Assembly: GCA_019424965.1 (NCBI GenBank)
Contig: JAHYYL010000002.1
Coordinates: forward strand, 43,010 to 107,009
Length of the DNA: 64,000 nt
Reading direction: 5' to 3'
Source: Collinsella sp.
Lineage (GTDB): Bacteria; Actinomycetota; Coriobacteriia; Coriobacteriales; Coriobacteriaceae
A program made the translations under genes and the position numbers. The notes beneath the pieces are model-generated. The model did not search any database and had not been told where the DNA came from. It was given only the letters and a program-made list of their open reading frames with translations. Shown in pieces: positions 63,268 through 64,000 of the stretch; position 1 is the first letter of the stretch, and each line of letters starts with the position of its first letter.

Positions 63268-64000
63268 ATGCCCGTGTACAAGGACGACAACAACGGCACG
63301 TTCTACGTGCAGTGCTACTACCGCGACGCCCGCGGCTCGAAGCGCCACAAGACGAAGCGCGGCTTCTCCTCCGAGGTGGAGGCCGCCGTGTGGGAGGGCC
63401 AGTTCAAGAGCCTTAACGGCGGGGCCATGGACATGACGTTCTCCGAGTTCGTCGAGGTGTACGCCTCCGAGGTGAAGCCGCGCATACGCGAGCACACCTG
63501 GATCACCAAGGAGTACATCATCAACGACAAGCTCGTGCCGTTCTTCGGGGACATGCGCATGTGCGACGTGAGGCCGATCGACGTCATCAGGTGGCAAAAC
63601 GAGCTCACCGAGCACCGGGACGCCGACGGGAAGCCCTGGGCGCCGACGTACCTGCGCACGGTAAATAACCAACTGAACGCCATCTTCAACCACGCCGAGC
63701 GCTACTACGGCCTCACCGACAACCCGGTGCGCAGGGTCGACAAGATAGGCTCGAAGAAGGGCGGCGAGATGCAGTTCTGGACCAAGGACGAGTACCTGAG
63801 GTTCAGCGAGGCGGTCATGGACAAGCCGCTGTCGTTCCACGCCTTCGAGCTGCTGTACTGGACGGGCATACGCTGCGGCGAGCTCCTGGCGCTCACTCCG
63901 TCCGACTTCATGCTGGATAGCTCGCGGCTGCGCATCAACAAGTCGTACCAGAGCCTCCACGGCGTTGACACCGTGACCGACCCCAAGACGCCCAAGTCGG
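63268..64000 (+). CDS. int: Tyrosine recombinase (integrase), 3' end outside window
   Basis: The frame is open from 63268 to the window end (244 codons). N-terminal arm-binding domain of the AP2-like type (FYVQCYYRDARGSKRHKTKRGFSS), core-binding SAM-like domain at about 52-145 (TFSEFVEVYASEVKPRIREHTW), then the catalytic domain with the first active Arg in TGIRCGELLAL. The remaining catalytic residues (HxxR and Tyr) lie beyond the window. It is of the phage/ICE integrase family with N-terminal AP2 domain (Tn916-like). Next to guaA and an array of short repeats, it should target the guaA 3' region or a nearby site. Confidence 0.93.
   Translation, partial: MPVYKDDNNGTFYVQCYYRDARGSKRHKTKRGFSSEVEAAVWEGQFKSLNGGAMDMTFSEFVEVYASEVKPRIREHTWITKEYIINDKLVPFFGDMRMCDVRPIDVIRWQNELTEHRDADGKPWAPTYLRTVNNQLNAIFNHAERYYGLTDNPVRRVDKIGSKKGGEMQFWTKDEYLRFSEAVMDKPLSFHAFELLYWTGIRCGELLALTPSDFMLDSSRLRINKSYQSLHGVDTVTDPKTPKS

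Overview
The window reads as a chromosomal segment of a gut-type member of the Coriobacteriia (Actinomycetota), most likely Collinsella or a close relative. This is an inference, from high GC, GTG/ATG starts behind strong GGAGG-type ribosome sites, a type III glutamine synthetase, a fused MurT-GatD protein, sortase-assembled pili, and several families of intergenic hairpin repeats. No database search was possible, so the genus is a judgement.

Layout. 1-9.6 kb: a sortase-dependent pilus locus (5'-truncated beta-helix surface protein, two isopeptide-type pilins, class C sortase), split by a two-gene AbiEi/AbiEii-like HTH plus nucleotidyltransferase module with its own palindromic operator. 9.8-13.4 kb: gatCAB, the amidotransferase for Gln-tRNA/Asn-tRNA. 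13.6-18.3 kb: an AraC regulator divergent from a pair of ABC half-transporters. 18.4-21.3 kb: a small membrane-associated protein, a P1B-like metal ATPase with an unusual membrane motif, and an unknown protein. 21.6-22.5 kb: tmRNA followed by a scrap yard of tmRNA-tail copies and 62-bp tandem repeats. 22.5-27.4 kb: patatin, rplM-rpsI, glmM, a lone EIIA(Glc) and nagB. 27.8-30.8 kb: a large ATPase/SARP regulator.

30.9-38.3 kb is mostly minus strand: yhbY, a methyltransferase, a PFL/DUF711 protein, and a methionine-synthesis operon (metF, a separate methionine-synthase activation protein, metH without activation domain). 38.7-41.4 kb: glutamine synthetase III, a 220-bp MITE-like element and tRNA-Glu. 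41.4-45.8 kb: the MurT-GatD fusion (peptidoglycan lipid II amidation) and two related repeat-rich unknown proteins. 46.3-51.3 kb: three iron/zinc-type dehydrogenases (Fe-ADH, glycerol dehydrogenase, a second GldA-like protein) and a polyferredoxin-like protein. 51.4-56.7 kb: an alpha-glucoside utilisation locus (GntR regulator, zinc alcohol dehydrogenase, PTS EIICB, GH4 6-phospho-alpha-glucosidase) with shared TCTAGA-centred operators. The EIICB lacks an EIIA domain, so the lone EIIA at 25.9 kb is a plausible donor.

56.8-61.9 kb: ychF, small membrane and regulator genes, asparaginase and guaA. Directly after guaA begins what looks like an integrative element: a 370-bp field with seven TTACTCC/GGAGTAA boxes, a cI-like repressor and an excisionase-like gene divergently transcribed from a GTAC-operator switch, and a tyrosine integrase cut by the window end.

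The most interesting signals are the guaA-linked element with its switch, the AbiE-like module inside the pilus locus, and the intergenic repeat families (REP-like GGGACAGG hairpins, two long nested palindromes, the 220-bp MITE, and tmRNA-tail fragments).
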